From Alistipes sp. (lineage in GTDB: Bacteria; Bacteroidota; Bacteroidia; Bacteroidales; Rikenellaceae), in NCBI GenBank assembly GCA_017532885.1, contig JAFXIS010000028.1:6832-70831 (forward strand): a stretch of 64,000 nt of DNA, read 5' to 3'. The notes under the pieces were generated by a model, which saw only the letters and a program-made list of their open reading frames with translations, made no database searches and had not been told where the DNA came from. Position numbers and translations under genes: made by a program. Positions 16,930 to 24,714 of this stretch are shown piece after piece. Numbering within the stretch: the first letter of the stretch is position 1; each line of letters begins with the position of its first letter.

Positions 16930-17823
16930 ATGGTAAAAAAAGTATTGATATCACAACCTCGTCCCGCTATAATCGAGAAGTCGCCGTTTTATGTACTTGC
17001 GACAAAATATGGCGTTGAGATGGAGTATAAGCCATTGATAAAGGTTGTGGGTGTTTCTCTTAAGGAGTTTCGTGCGCAGAGAGTCGAAATCCTCGACCAT
17101 ACAGCGGTGATTTTCACTTCGCGTACTACCGTGGACAGCTTTTTCAAGATTTGCGAAGATGCCCGCATCACTGTCCCCGAAACGATGAAGTATATCTGTA
17201 ATACCGAGGCGGTAGCTTTGTATCTGCAGAAATATATAGTATATCGTAAGCGCAAAATATCGTTCGCCGATGGTTCGTTTACCGGACTTATGGAGCTTAT
17301 CATTAAGCATAAGAACGAGCGTTTCCTGTTGGCATTGAGCGAGCCTCATAAGCCTGAACTGCCCGACTCGCTTTCGAAGCTGAAGATGGATTTCCACCCT
17401 GTGATTTTGGCAAAGACCGTAGCTTCGGATATGAGCGAGGTGAAGCCTGCATCGTATGATGTTATGGCTCTCTATTCACCTTCGGATGTCAAGAGCGTCA
17501 TGGAGCATTTCAAGGTCGAGGAGTTGCCTGTTATTGCTACTTTTGGCGAGGCTACATTGCGTGCGGCGTTGGAGGTGGGTATGAATGTTAAGGCTTCAGC
17601 TCCCTCTGCGGAGGCACCCTCTATGGCTAAGGCTATCGAGATTTATATCGATAAATTGAAGCGCGGAGAGGATGTTCAGCAGGTGCAGCTTACCGAGGAC
17701 GACGCCAAGGAGGAGTTTATCCGCACGCAGCAGAATAAGCTTGCCAAGAAGAGCCGTACGCGCTCAACCGCAGCCGAGAAGGGCGACAAGGCGGAGAAGG
17801 CAGAGAAGGCAGAGAAGAAATAG
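16930..17823 (+). CDS. hemD: Uroporphyrinogen-III synthase family protein
   Basis: Soluble enzyme of the HemD fold, 297 residues, predicted to cyclise hydroxymethylbilane to uroporphyrinogen III in tetrapyrrole synthesis. Sequence conservation in this family is low; the call rests on two-domain organisation (VLISQPRP start, TAVIFTSRTTVDSF, YDVMALYSPSDVKSVMEHF, VIATFGEATLRAALEVG) and on synteny with DUF4271, rnpA and yidD. A Lys/Glu/Ala tail after residue 255 contains 9-bp tandem repeats and goes beyond the usual domain. No other haem genes are in the window. Confidence 0.82.
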   Translation: MVKKVLISQPRPAIIEKSPFYVLATKYGVEMEYKPLIKVVGVSLKEFRAQRVEILDHTAVIFTSRTTVDSFFKICEDARITVPETMKYICNTEAVALYLQKYIVYRKRKISFADGSFTGLMELIIKHKNERFLLALSEPHKPELPDSLSKLKMDFHPVILAKTVASDMSEVKPASYDVMALYSPSDVKSVMEHFKVEELPVIATFGEATLRAALEVGMNVKASAPSAEAPSMAKAIEIYIDKLKRGEDVQQVQLTEDDAKEEFIRTQQNKLAKKSRTRSTAAEKGDKAEKAEKAEKK

Positions 17824-17855
17824 TTCTACCTGTTTGAGAATTTAATAGAGGGGTT

Positions 17856-18326
17856 ATGTCGGATTATACACTTCCGCGAGCCGAGCGATTACGCTCATTA
17901 AAGGCTATACGCCGCTTATTTTCGGAGGGGCGTAGTGGTTTTGTATATCCTTTCCGATATATGTTCTTGGTCGATGCAACGGACAACGAGGGCAGTGGTA
18001 ATGAAGGCTGTGGCAACGAGGGTTGTAGCGACAAGGGCAGTTGCAACGAGGGCTGTGACGATAAGGGTAATGCGATAAAGAATAGGGCAGAACTCGAAGT
18101 TATGTTCTCTGTGCCCAAGAAATTCCATAAACGAGCCAATAAACGCAACCTTCTCAAGCGCCGTATGCGTGAGGCATATCGACTCAATAACGCAGTGTTG
18201 CGAGAAAAGGCCCCCGGCAAGAGTGTGGACTTTGCATTGGTCTACTCTACAAAAGATATTTTAAGCTATAAAACCATCGAACATGCCTTGCGACGCATCA
18301 TGGGACAAATTTCGGAGCATTTGTAA
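17856..18326 (+). CDS. rnpA: Ribonuclease P protein component with repeat insertion
   Basis: Basic protein that binds RNase P RNA and helps mature tRNA 5' ends, 156 residues against the usual 110-130. The RNA-binding signature [19 protein letters not shown] spans residues 92-110. The excess length is a Gly/Asn/Glu/Cys-rich insertion at about residues 41-77, between the strands [10 protein letters not shown] and [10 protein letters not shown]. It is built from repeats of the type NEGCG/DKGSC, encoded by short tandem DNA repeats. Both flanks remain in frame and conserved. The 3' end overlaps yidD by 44 nt. Confidence 0.9.
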   Translation: MSDYTLPRAERLRSLKAIRRLFSEGRSGFVYPFRYMFLVDATDNEGSGNEGCGNEGCSDKGSCNEGCDDKGNAIKNRAELEVMFSVPKKFHKRANKRNLLKRRMREAYRLNNAVLREKAPGKSVDFALVYSTKDILSYKTIEHALRRIMGQISEHL

Positions 18327-18543
18327 GAGGGTGGCAGTTTTCCCGCTTATTGTGTTGGTGAGATTCTATCAATATTGCATTTCGCCACTCAAACCGCCAT
18401 GCTGCCGTTTTACTCCCACCTGCTCGCAGTACGCATTGCAAGCCTTGCGTAAACATGGGCCCATAAAGGGTAGTTGGCTTGCGCTGAAACGCATTCTACG
18501 ATGCCACCCATGGGGAGGTAGTGGATATGACCCTGTGCCTTAA
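18283..18543 (+). CDS. yidD: Membrane protein insertion efficiency factor
   Basis: Small membrane-associated protein of 86 residues, thought to help insertion of membrane proteins by YidC. The hallmark [20 protein letters not shown] and the C-terminal [14 protein letters not shown] are intact. The ATG at 18283 lies inside rnpA. A GTG at 18331, five bases after the rnpA stop, is an alternative that would give a more typical N-terminus ([14 protein letters not shown]). The rnpA-yidD order is classic. Confidence 0.9.
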   Translation: MPCDASWDKFRSICKRVAVFPLIVLVRFYQYCISPLKPPCCRFTPTCSQYALQALRKHGPIKGSWLALKRILRCHPWGGSGYDPVP

Positions 18544-18591
18544 TCGGGCTGCTGCTGAAAACCGTATTTTACGACTCGACATAATAAAATA

Positions 18592-18617
18592 ACGCCCGAC
18601 TTTTATAAGCCGGGCGT
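18592..18617. terminator. Terminator between yidD and rny
   Basis: ACGCCCG (18592-18598) pairs with CGGGCGT (18611-18617). It is flanked by an A-rich run on the left, so it would serve rny on the minus strand best. Confidence 0.75.
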
Positions 18618-18636
18618 CTTCATATCACAACTGTTT

Positions 18637-20184
18637 TTACTTTGCGTAACTTACCGAACGAGTCTCGCGGATTACGGTAATCTTTACCTGTCCGGGGTAT
18701 GTCATCTCGTCCTGAATCTTCTTTGCTATGTCGTGTGAAAGCATCTCTGACTCCTGGTCCGAAAGCTTGTCGGCGCCTACAATTACGCGCAACTCACGAC
18801 CTGCCTGAATAGCGTAGGTCTTAACAACTCCGGGGTATGAGAGTGCTATGCCCTCCATCTCCTTCAGGCGCTTGATGTAAGACTCTACAACCTCACGACG
18901 CGCACCCGGGCGCGCTCCCGAAATTGCATCGCACACCTGAATAATAGGAGCAATCATAGAGGTCATCTCCACCTCGTCGTGGTGAGCTCCGATAGCGTTG
19001 CATACATCGGCCTTCTCCTTGTATTTCTCGGCGAGCTTCATACCGATAATTGCGTGTGGCAACTCGGGCTCATCGTCGGGCACCTTACCCACATCGTGCA
19101 ACAATCCGGCGCGGCGTGCAGCCTTTACCGGAAGACCCAACTCCGACGCCATGATACCTGCAAGGTTGGCAGTCTCACGGGCATGCTGCAAGAGGTTCTG
19201 ACCATATGATGAACGATACTTCATCTTACCAATCAGACGGATAAGCTCGGGGTGCAGACCATGAATACCCAAGTCGATGGCTGTGCGCTTACCCACCTCG
19301 ACAATCTCCTCCTCGATTTGCTTCTTCACCTTTGCTACAACCTCCTCGATGCGTGCTGGGTGGATACGGCCGTCGGTGACAAGCTGGTGTAGAGCCAAAC
19401 GCGCAATCTCGCGACGCACGGGGTCAAATCCGCTCAAGATGATTGCCTCGGGGGTGTCATCCACGATAATCTCGATGCCTGTTGCAGCCTCCAAAGCGCG
19501 GATGTTGCGGCCCTCGCGACCAATGATGCGACCCTTTACCTCGTCGCTCTCGATGTTGAATACCGTAACGGCATTCTCGATAGCTGTCTCGGTTGCTACG
19601 CGCTGTATCGATGTTACGATGATGCGCTTCGCCTCCTTTGTAGCTGTGAGTTTCGCCTCCTCGATTGTCTCGTTGATATAGGTGTCGGCCTCCGCCTTGG
19701 CTTCAGCCTTCATGTTCTCCATAAGGATATTCTTCGCATCCTCTGCGCTCATACCCGAAATTTGCTCCAAGCGGACATTCTGCTCCTTGATAATTGCCGC
19801 CAACTCCTCCTTCTTGGTGTTGAGGCTCTGCATCTGTCCCGCCATTTGCTCCTTCAGGCGGTCATTCTCCTTGATTTTATTCTCGAGGTCGCGCTGCTGA
19901 TTTACCATGTTATTCTCAATCTGCTTTGCGCGCTGCTCACTCTGTGCAATCTTTTGGTTGCGCTCGTTGATTTGACGGTCATGCTCACTCTTAAGCTGAA
20001 TGAACTTCTCCTTGGCTTGTAGAATCTTCTCCTTCTTAATCATCTCTCCTTCGGCTTCAGCCTCCTTGAGAGCTGCTTCGCGCTGCTTCTTTATGGTGTT
20101 CTTGGTGATGTAGGTGGTTACCAAATTCCAAACCACTATCGCCACAACAGCCGAGATAAGCGCTGTTAGTACTATTGTTATCAT
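18637..20184 (-). CDS. rny: Ribonuclease Y
   Basis: Membrane-anchored endoribonuclease that starts mRNA decay, 515 residues, the usual length. An N-terminal transmembrane helix (about 4-24) is followed by a long charged coiled coil (about 30-190), a KH domain with the loop [12 protein letters not shown], and an HD domain with HDVGK carrying the metal-binding His-Asp. Upstream on the same strand are zapA and a candidate structured RNA; the 5' leader is over 50 nt even if that RNA is separate. Confidence 0.96.
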   Translation of the reverse strand: MITIVLTALISAVVAIVVWNLVTTYITKNTIKKQREAALKEAEAEGEMIKKEKILQAKEKFIQLKSEHDRQINERNQKIAQSEQRAKQIENNMVNQQRDLENKIKENDRLKEQMAGQMQSLNTKKEELAAIIKEQNVRLEQISGMSAEDAKNILMENMKAEAKAEADTYINETIEEAKLTATKEAKRIIVTSIQRVATETAIENAVTVFNIESDEVKGRIIGREGRNIRALEAATGIEIIVDDTPEAIILSGFDPVRREIARLALHQLVTDGRIHPARIEEVVAKVKKQIEEEIVEVGKRTAIDLGIHGLHPELIRLIGKMKYRSSYGQNLLQHARETANLAGIMASELGLPVKAARRAGLLHDVGKVPDDEPELPHAIIGMKLAEKYKEKADVCNAIGAHHDEVEMTSMIAPIIQVCDAISGARPGARREVVESYIKRLKEMEGIALSYPGVVKTYAIQAGRELRVIVGADKLSDQESEMLSHDIAKKIQDEMTYPGQVKITVIRETRSVSYAK

Positions 20185-20237
20185 TTGTTTGTCTTTGTGT
20201 TAAATGTTAATAAATATAGTTTTTTAAGTCGTTATCA

Positions 20238-20407
20238 AAATAAAAACCGCATAGTGTTTCCTTTTCTTGTTTGACGAATCTGCCGATAAGTCAAGGTGTG
20301 GGGCTCCGGAGTTCGCAATCGTCCAACGGTGTCCGAAGACACACTTCGAGCGAAGTTAAGGCCTGATTTTGAGAAACCGAGAGTTATCCCAATATAATAA
20401 GTGTTCA
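20238..20407 (-). ncRNA. Candidate structured RNA between zapA and rny, possibly 6S-like
   Basis: The 329-nt gap between zapA and rny (20185-20513) holds a -7 promoter element at 20414-20421 (TAGCTTTG, minus strand), then about 170 nt with clear hairpins, read on the minus strand. These are ACUUC(GCUC)GAAGU (20356-20343), GUGUC(UUCG)GACAC with a stable UUCG loop (20342-20329), and UUGAC-AUC(GGCA)GAU-GUCAA (20294-20271). It ends near a U-rich run at about 20246-20242. No reading frame is credible. 6S RNA lies beside zapA in E. coli, so a 6S role is considered, but I cannot draw the 6S bubble with certainty. It could instead be a leader of rny. Confidence 0.45.
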
Positions 20408-20413
20408 GTTTCG

Positions 20414-20421
20414 CAAAGCTA
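20414..20421 (-). promoter_or_regulatory. -7 promoter element of the zapA-rny intergenic RNA
   Basis: TAGCTTTG on the minus strand matches TAnnTTTG. It is over 220 nt from the rny start, which is long for a plain leader. Confidence 0.5.
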
Positions 20422-20513
20422 TAAGGAAATCTATGCGGGTAGATTTTTCTATGTAAAGAACGCGTTTATCAGTTAATCTTGCTTAAGTAGCCGATAAAAT
20501 TACACTTGCGCAG

Positions 20514-20843
20514 CTACTTTTTTGTAGCACTCTTGCGAGGTGCTATACGATTTAGATGTTTATCCATGCGCTGTGACAAAGCATCCAGAGCTTCGAGGTC
20601 TTCGCTACTCAATTCACTTTCGCGAGTTATTGAGATATTGTTTATGCAGAACTGGAGCGCTGTGAGTGCCAAGCAATCTTGAATGTTGCAATTATCGCCA
20701 AAAATTTTCTCCCACTTACTGATATAAGCATTCACCTCGCGCTCAGCCAAGCGGTATACCTCCTCCTTCTCGCTGGGAATATTCAGCGAGTAAGGCTTGC
20801 GTGCCACTTTTAGGGTTATTTTTTGCTCCTTCTGCTCGGCCAT
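20514..20843 (-). CDS. zapA: Cell division protein ZapA
   Basis: FtsZ-ring-associated protein, 109 residues. The N-terminal LKVARKPYSLNIP strand and the helical coiled-coil C-terminus (LTALQFCINNISITRE and beyond) match the family. It promotes bundling of FtsZ filaments at midcell. A coiled-coil gene lies 5 nt upstream and the candidate RNA follows downstream. Confidence 0.88.
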   Translation of the reverse strand: MAEQKEQKITLKVARKPYSLNIPSEKEEVYRLAEREVNAYISKWEKIFGDNCNIQDCLALTALQFCINNISITRESELSSEDLEALDALSQRMDKHLNRIAPRKSATKK

Positions 20844-20848
20844 AGTGG

Positions 20849-21151
20849 TTAATTCTGCTCAGTTTTGGTAAGTAGGGCGATGCACTTCTCAACCTCCCGC
20901 AATAACAGGTTGATGCGTGCTCGCGATTTATCGTTATCCGAACTCTTTCCTCCGGCCAAACCTTCAGCCAATCGTAAACGCTGTATTTCAGCCTTCATCT
21001 CTCGCATCTTCTCCTCCTGTTCACGCACCTTTACTCGCAATGTATCACGCTCTTCGCGCAATGCGTCATACTCCACCTCAAGAGCCTCATACTGATTAAT
21101 GATTCTCTCGGTTTGAGCTTCGATATGCGATATAATACTCTTCTGAGCCAT
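20849..21151 (-). CDS. Coiled-coil protein encoded upstream of zapA
   Basis: 100 residues, almost entirely heptad-like from about residue 15 to 65 (EALEVEYDALREERDTLR), then a short linker and a second helix. It begins MAQKSIISHIEAQ; the ATG at 21151 is chosen since upstream residues lie near the promoter. The 5-nt gap to zapA implies co-expression. A role in division like that of ZapB is inference from context and shape only. Confidence 0.65.
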   Translation of the reverse strand: MAQKSIISHIEAQTERIINQYEALEVEYDALREERDTLRVKVREQEEKMREMKAEIQRLRLAEGLAGGKSSDNDKSRARINLLLREVEKCIALLTKTEQN

Positions 21152-21185
21152 GGTTTTAACTGCCGAAAAAATGAATTCAGACACT

Positions 21186-21193
21186 CAAAGGTA
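21186..21193 (-). promoter_or_regulatory. -7 promoter element of the coiled-coil-zapA pair
   Basis: TACCTTTG on the minus strand, 34 nt before the start codon at 21151. Confidence 0.5.
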
Positions 21194-21234
21194 ATAAAAA
21201 AATATAATAATTACAAATTTACTTGAAATTTGTA

Positions 21235-22551
21235 TTATCTGCCTCTCTTTTGCGAGCCGCTAATCACCTCGGCATAGAGGTCGTAGTCCTCGGCGTCGGT
21301 GATGCGAACATCGTAAAAACGACCTCGGCAGAGGCGTTTGCCTTCGGCCGGGATAAGAATCTCCTGGTCCACCTCGGGCGAGTCGTACTCCGAGCGGGCA
21401 ATGTAGTAATCGCCTTGACGACCATCGACAATGCAACGCATCGTGCGACCCACTCTGGCAAGGTTGTTTTGGAGCGAAATCTCCTCCTGAATCTGCATTA
21501 TGCGTGCTGCGCGGCGCTCCTTTTCCTCCTCGGGAACATCGTCTTTGAGGTGTAGTGCCGAGTATGTACCCTCTTCCTCCGAGTAGGGGAATACTCCAAG
21601 GCGGTCGAACTTAACCTCCCTGACAAAAGCCTCCAACTCCGCCATATCAGCCTCGGTTTCGCCAGGATAACCAACCAAAAGCGTTGTGCGCAGAGCGATG
21701 TCGGGGATGCGGCTACGCAAGCGGCGGATAAGCTCCATTGCCTCCTTCTTATCGTGACGACGCTTCATCGCCGAGAGCATATTATCAGAAATATGCTGGA
21801 ATGGAATATCGAGATACTTGCAAATCTTCTCCTCGCGCGCCATTACCTCGATAACATCTTCGGGGAAAGCAGCGGGGTAGGCGTAGTGCAGACGAATCCA
21901 CTCTATGCCTTCGATTTTGCAGAGTTCGGTCAGTACATCTGCCAAGCGACGACGACCGTAAAGGTCTATTCCATAATAAGTTGTGTCTTGAGCGATGACC
22001 ATTAGTTCCTTTACTCCCTGTGCGGCTAATTTCTTCGCTTCCTCGATAATTTGTTCTATCGGAACGGAGATGTGTTTACCGCGAATAAGCGGTATGGCGC
22101 AATATCCGCAGAGCCAGTTACAACCCTCGGCAATCTTGATGTAGGCGTAGTGGTCGGGTGTTGAGAGTATGCGCTCGGTTTCGAGTTCCTTGCGATGTTC
22201 CGCGCCAAGTGCTGCGGCAATATCTGCCCAATCCTTCACGCCGAAATAGTCATCAACTTCGGGTATCTCCTCTCGTAGCTCGTCGGCGTAACGCTCACTC
22301 AGGCAGCCTATTACAAAGAGTTTTTCTATTTTGCCCGCACGCTTTGCCTCGACCGCTGTAAGGATTGTTTCAATCGACTCCTGCTTGGCGTCGCCAATAA
22401 AACCGCAGGTGTTTATAACGACCACCTTTGCATCGGTGCGGTCGCTGTCGAAGACGATTTTGTAGCCTGCTGCCGCAAGTTGCGCCATCAGGTGCTCGCT
22501 ATCGACCGTATTTTTTGAGCAACCGAGCGTTATGACATTTATCTTCTTCAT
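21235..22551 (-). CDS. rimO: Ribosomal protein S12 methylthiotransferase
   Basis: Radical SAM enzyme that adds a methylthio group to a conserved aspartate of ribosomal protein S12, 438 residues. The N-terminal MTTase domain has cluster cysteines Cys11, Cys49 and Cys83. The radical SAM motif is CNWLCGYC (Cys144, Cys148, Cys151). A C-terminal TRAM-like domain is visible (GRTMRCIVDGRQGDYYIARS). It starts 9 nt after ftsY, the standard Bacteroidota order. Confidence 0.94.
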   Translation of the reverse strand: MKKINVITLGCSKNTVDSEHLMAQLAAAGYKIVFDSDRTDAKVVVINTCGFIGDAKQESIETILTAVEAKRAGKIEKLFVIGCLSERYADELREEIPEVDDYFGVKDWADIAAALGAEHRKELETERILSTPDHYAYIKIAEGCNWLCGYCAIPLIRGKHISVPIEQIIEEAKKLAAQGVKELMVIAQDTTYYGIDLYGRRRLADVLTELCKIEGIEWIRLHYAYPAAFPEDVIEVMAREEKICKYLDIPFQHISDNMLSAMKRRHDKKEAMELIRRLRSRIPDIALRTTLLVGYPGETEADMAELEAFVREVKFDRLGVFPYSEEEGTYSALHLKDDVPEEEKERRAARIMQIQEEISLQNNLARVGRTMRCIVDGRQGDYYIARSEYDSPEVDQEILIPAEGKRLCRGRFYDVRITDAEDYDLYAEVISGSQKRGR

Positions 22552-22560
22552 CTTCGCTTG

Positions 22561-23607
22561 CTATTTCGCCTCGCCAAACAGGGCATTTACAAAGTCGTGG
22601 CGATTGAACATGCGCAGTTGGTCGATGCCCTCGCCAATGCCGATGTAACGCACCGGAATATGGAATTGGTCGCTGATACCTATCACGACGCCACCCTTTG
22701 CGGTGCCATCTAACTTTGTGATTGTGAGTGATGTAACCTGCGTCGCCTGCGTAAATTGGCGAGCCTGCTCAAAAGCGTTTTGTCCCGTAGAACCGTCCAA
22801 AACGAGCATTACCTCGTGGGGTGCATCGGGTATAACCTTTGCCATAACATTGCGAATCTTCGTCAGCTCGTTCATCAATCCCACCTTGTTGTGCAGACGA
22901 CCTGCGGTGTCAATCAACACCACATCGGCACCATTCGCTACGGCCGATTTCAGTGTGTCGTATGCCACCGATGCGGGGTCCGAGCCCATCTCCTGGCGAA
23001 TCATCGTCGCTCCGGCACGCTCGGCCCAAACAGCCAACTGGTCGATAGCCGCCGCGCGGAAAGTGTCGGCAGCACCAATATAAACCTTGCGACCTGCGGC
23101 GGTGAGCTTCGCTGCGAGTTTACCGATTGTGGTGGTCTTGCCTGCGCCATTTACACCCACAACCATCATAACATAGGGCGTACCCTCCTTTACCTCCAAG
23201 CCGAAATCCTGCTGCGACGAGTGCGACTCCTCCATCAGGCGGGCAATCTCGTCGCGCAAAATGGCGTTTAGCTCCGAGGTGTTCATATATTTGTCGCGTG
23301 CGATGCGCTCCTCAATGTGGTTGATGATTTTTACGGTAGTCTCGACTCCTACATCCGAGGTTATCAACACCTCCTCCAAGTCGTCCAAGACATCGGCATC
23401 AACCGTTGAGCGACCCGCCACAGCGCGCGCCAACTTTGAGAAAAATCCCGTTTTGGTCTTCTCCAAACCGGCACTTAACTCCTGCTGCGACTGCTTCTCT
23501 GCCTCCGGTGACTGCACCTCAGGGGCTTGCTCTGCATCGGGCTGCACAGTCTGCTGGGGCGCTTCGGTAATATTTGTTTTCTTCTTAAAAAGGTCAAAAA
23601 ATCCCAT
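22561..23607 (-). CDS. ftsY: Signal recognition particle receptor FtsY
   Basis: GTPase that docks SRP-ribosome complexes at the inner membrane, 348 residues. A short acidic, Gln-rich A region (about 12-48) is followed by the N domain and the G domain with P-loop GVNGAGKTTT (151-160), DTAGRLHNK, and TKLDGTAKGG. It has its own promoter and shares an operon with rimO. Confidence 0.96.
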   Translation of the reverse strand: MGFFDLFKKKTNITEAPQQTVQPDAEQAPEVQSPEAEKQSQQELSAGLEKTKTGFFSKLARAVAGRSTVDADVLDDLEEVLITSDVGVETTVKIINHIEERIARDKYMNTSELNAILRDEIARLMEESHSSQQDFGLEVKEGTPYVMMVVGVNGAGKTTTIGKLAAKLTAAGRKVYIGAADTFRAAAIDQLAVWAERAGATMIRQEMGSDPASVAYDTLKSAVANGADVVLIDTAGRLHNKVGLMNELTKIRNVMAKVIPDAPHEVMLVLDGSTGQNAFEQARQFTQATQVTSLTITKLDGTAKGGVVIGISDQFHIPVRYIGIGEGIDQLRMFNRHDFVNALFGEAK

Positions 23608-23655
23608 ATCGCGTAATTTTTTATGTTGTCTATTATAAATAGGTATATAGTTTTA

Positions 23656-23686
23656 CAAAATTACATCTTTTCATTGAAAGTACAAA
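23656..23686 (-). promoter_or_regulatory. Promoter of ftsY-rimO
   Basis: On the minus strand TTTG (23686-23683) and TAATTTTG (23663-23656) are spaced by 19 nt, a good -33/-7 pair. It lies between the terminator of the ribosomal genes and ftsY. Confidence 0.6.
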
Positions 23687-23727
23687 ATTGAGATATATCA
23701 TTCCGCGATATATAAGCTACGGATACA

Positions 23728-23759
23728 CAAAAAGGCGCTCCCGAAGGAACGCCTTTTTG
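23728..23759 (-). terminator. Terminator after rpmB-rpmG-DUF4295
   Basis: CAAAAAGGCG (23728-23737) pairs with CGCCTTTTTG (23750-23759), with TCC/GGA extending the stem inward. The T run is on both strands. Confidence 0.85.
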
Positions 23760-23790
23760 TATTAAACCTTGCGGCTTAATGCAAAATAAA

Positions 23791-23949
23791 TTATTTCTCG
23801 GCGAAGTATGCCTTGATGTCAGCCTCCTCAAGAATATTCTGAGACTTGAAGATGTAGGCACCGGTCTTCTCCGACTTTACCATCTTGATACACTTGGTGT
23901 ACTTCTTGTTGGTACCCGTCTTAAGGGTTGCAACTACTTTCTTTGCCAT
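23791..23949 (-). CDS. DUF4295 family small protein
   Basis: 52 residues starting MAKKVVATLKTGTNKKYTK and ending ADIKAYFAEK. This short basic family sits next to rpmG across Bacteroidota. It looks ribosome-associated by size, charge and context, but its role is unknown. It is third in the rpmB operon, 15 nt after rpmG, and is directly followed by a terminator. Confidence 0.88.
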   Translation of the reverse strand: MAKKVVATLKTGTNKKYTKCIKMVKSEKTGAYIFKSQNILEEADIKAYFAEK

Positions 23950-23964
23950 AACTTAATCCTAAAA

Positions 23965-24147
23965 TTACTTAATTTCACGATGTACTGTCACTCTCTTCAA
24001 GTAAGGATTGTACTTCTTACGCTCCAAACGATCGGGGGTGTTCTTCTTGTTCTTGGTAGTGATGTAGCGTGACATACCTGCTACGCCTGACTCCTTCTGC
24101 TCGGTGCACTCCAAAATCACCTGAACTCTGTTACCTTTCTTTGCCAT
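23965..24147 (-). CDS. rpmG: 50S ribosomal protein L33
   Basis: 60 residues starting [18 protein letters not shown]. The region [21 protein letters not shown] is typical of L33. Only one Cys (Cys14) is present, so this is the zinc-free form. It lies between rpmB and the DUF4295 gene. Confidence 0.95.
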   Translation of the reverse strand: MAKKGNRVQVILECTEQKESGVAGMSRYITTKNKKNTPDRLERKKYNPYLKRVTVHREIK

Positions 24148-24163
24148 TTGTTACTCGAATTTT

Positions 24164-24397
24164 TTAGTAAACCTTCTTGGGTGCAACGGCCTCTTTCAAT
24201 GCGGCAGCCAAGCCCTTCTTGTTAATTGTTTTCATACCGGCAGTTGTTACCTTCAAAGTAAGCCAACGGCCCTCCTCCTCTGACCAGAAACGCTTTGTCT
24301 TCAAGTTAGTGTTGAACTTGCGCTTGGTCTTGCGGTTTGAGTGAGAAACATTGTTACCCACTACGGCAGTTTTACCTGTAATTTCGCAAACTCTCAT
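24164..24397 (-). CDS. rpmB: 50S ribosomal protein L28
   Basis: 77 residues starting MRVCEITGKTAVVGNNVSHS, with the basic stretch RKTKRKFNTNL. First gene of the rpmB-rpmG-DUF4295 operon. Its promoter is at 24443-24474. Confidence 0.95.
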   Translation of the reverse strand: MRVCEITGKTAVVGNNVSHSNRKTKRKFNTNLKTKRFWSEEEGRWLTLKVTTAGMKTINKKGLAAALKEAVAPKKVY

Positions 24398-24442
24398 TGT
24401 TTTTTACTTTATTAGTTTTTACTCCCTTATATTAAGGGTGCG

Positions 24443-24474
24443 CAAAGATACGCAAAATAAATTCAAAATTCAAA
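24443..24474 (-). promoter_or_regulatory. Promoter of the rpmB operon
   Basis: On the minus strand TTTG (24474-24471) and TATCTTTG (24450-24443) are 20 nt apart. The -33 element lies within the short AATTCAAA repeat at 24460-24481. Confidence 0.7.
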
Positions 24475-24706
24475 ATTCAAAATTAAAAATTATTGGATTA
24501 GGGCTAAAAATATACAAAATCATTGGTGCTACTCCTCTCAATCTTGCATAAAATCGCCTTTCCCTCTTCGCCGCTCAGCAAGATTCTAAACACGAAGGTT
24601 GATACCATTCAATTACGCAAGGGTCGCAAATCCGAGTCTGCAACCCTCTGCGTTGCGTAATTGTGGTATGACGAGATTTTGAAGTTTGAATTTTGAATTT
24701 TGAATT
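24460..24706. repeat. 22-bp inverted repeat pair around a structured spacer
   Basis: This 317-nt gap (24398-24714) has no gene. Perfect inverted copies of three AATTCAAA-type units lie at 24460-24481 and 24685-24706. Inside, CAATTACGCAA (24610-24620) pairs with TTGCGTAATTG (24653-24663), extended by ATACCA/TGGTAT (24602-24607 and 24664-24669). It may be a small non-autonomous element or the 3' end structure of the pncB transcript. Confidence 0.6.
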
Positions 24707-24714
24707 CTCCTCCC

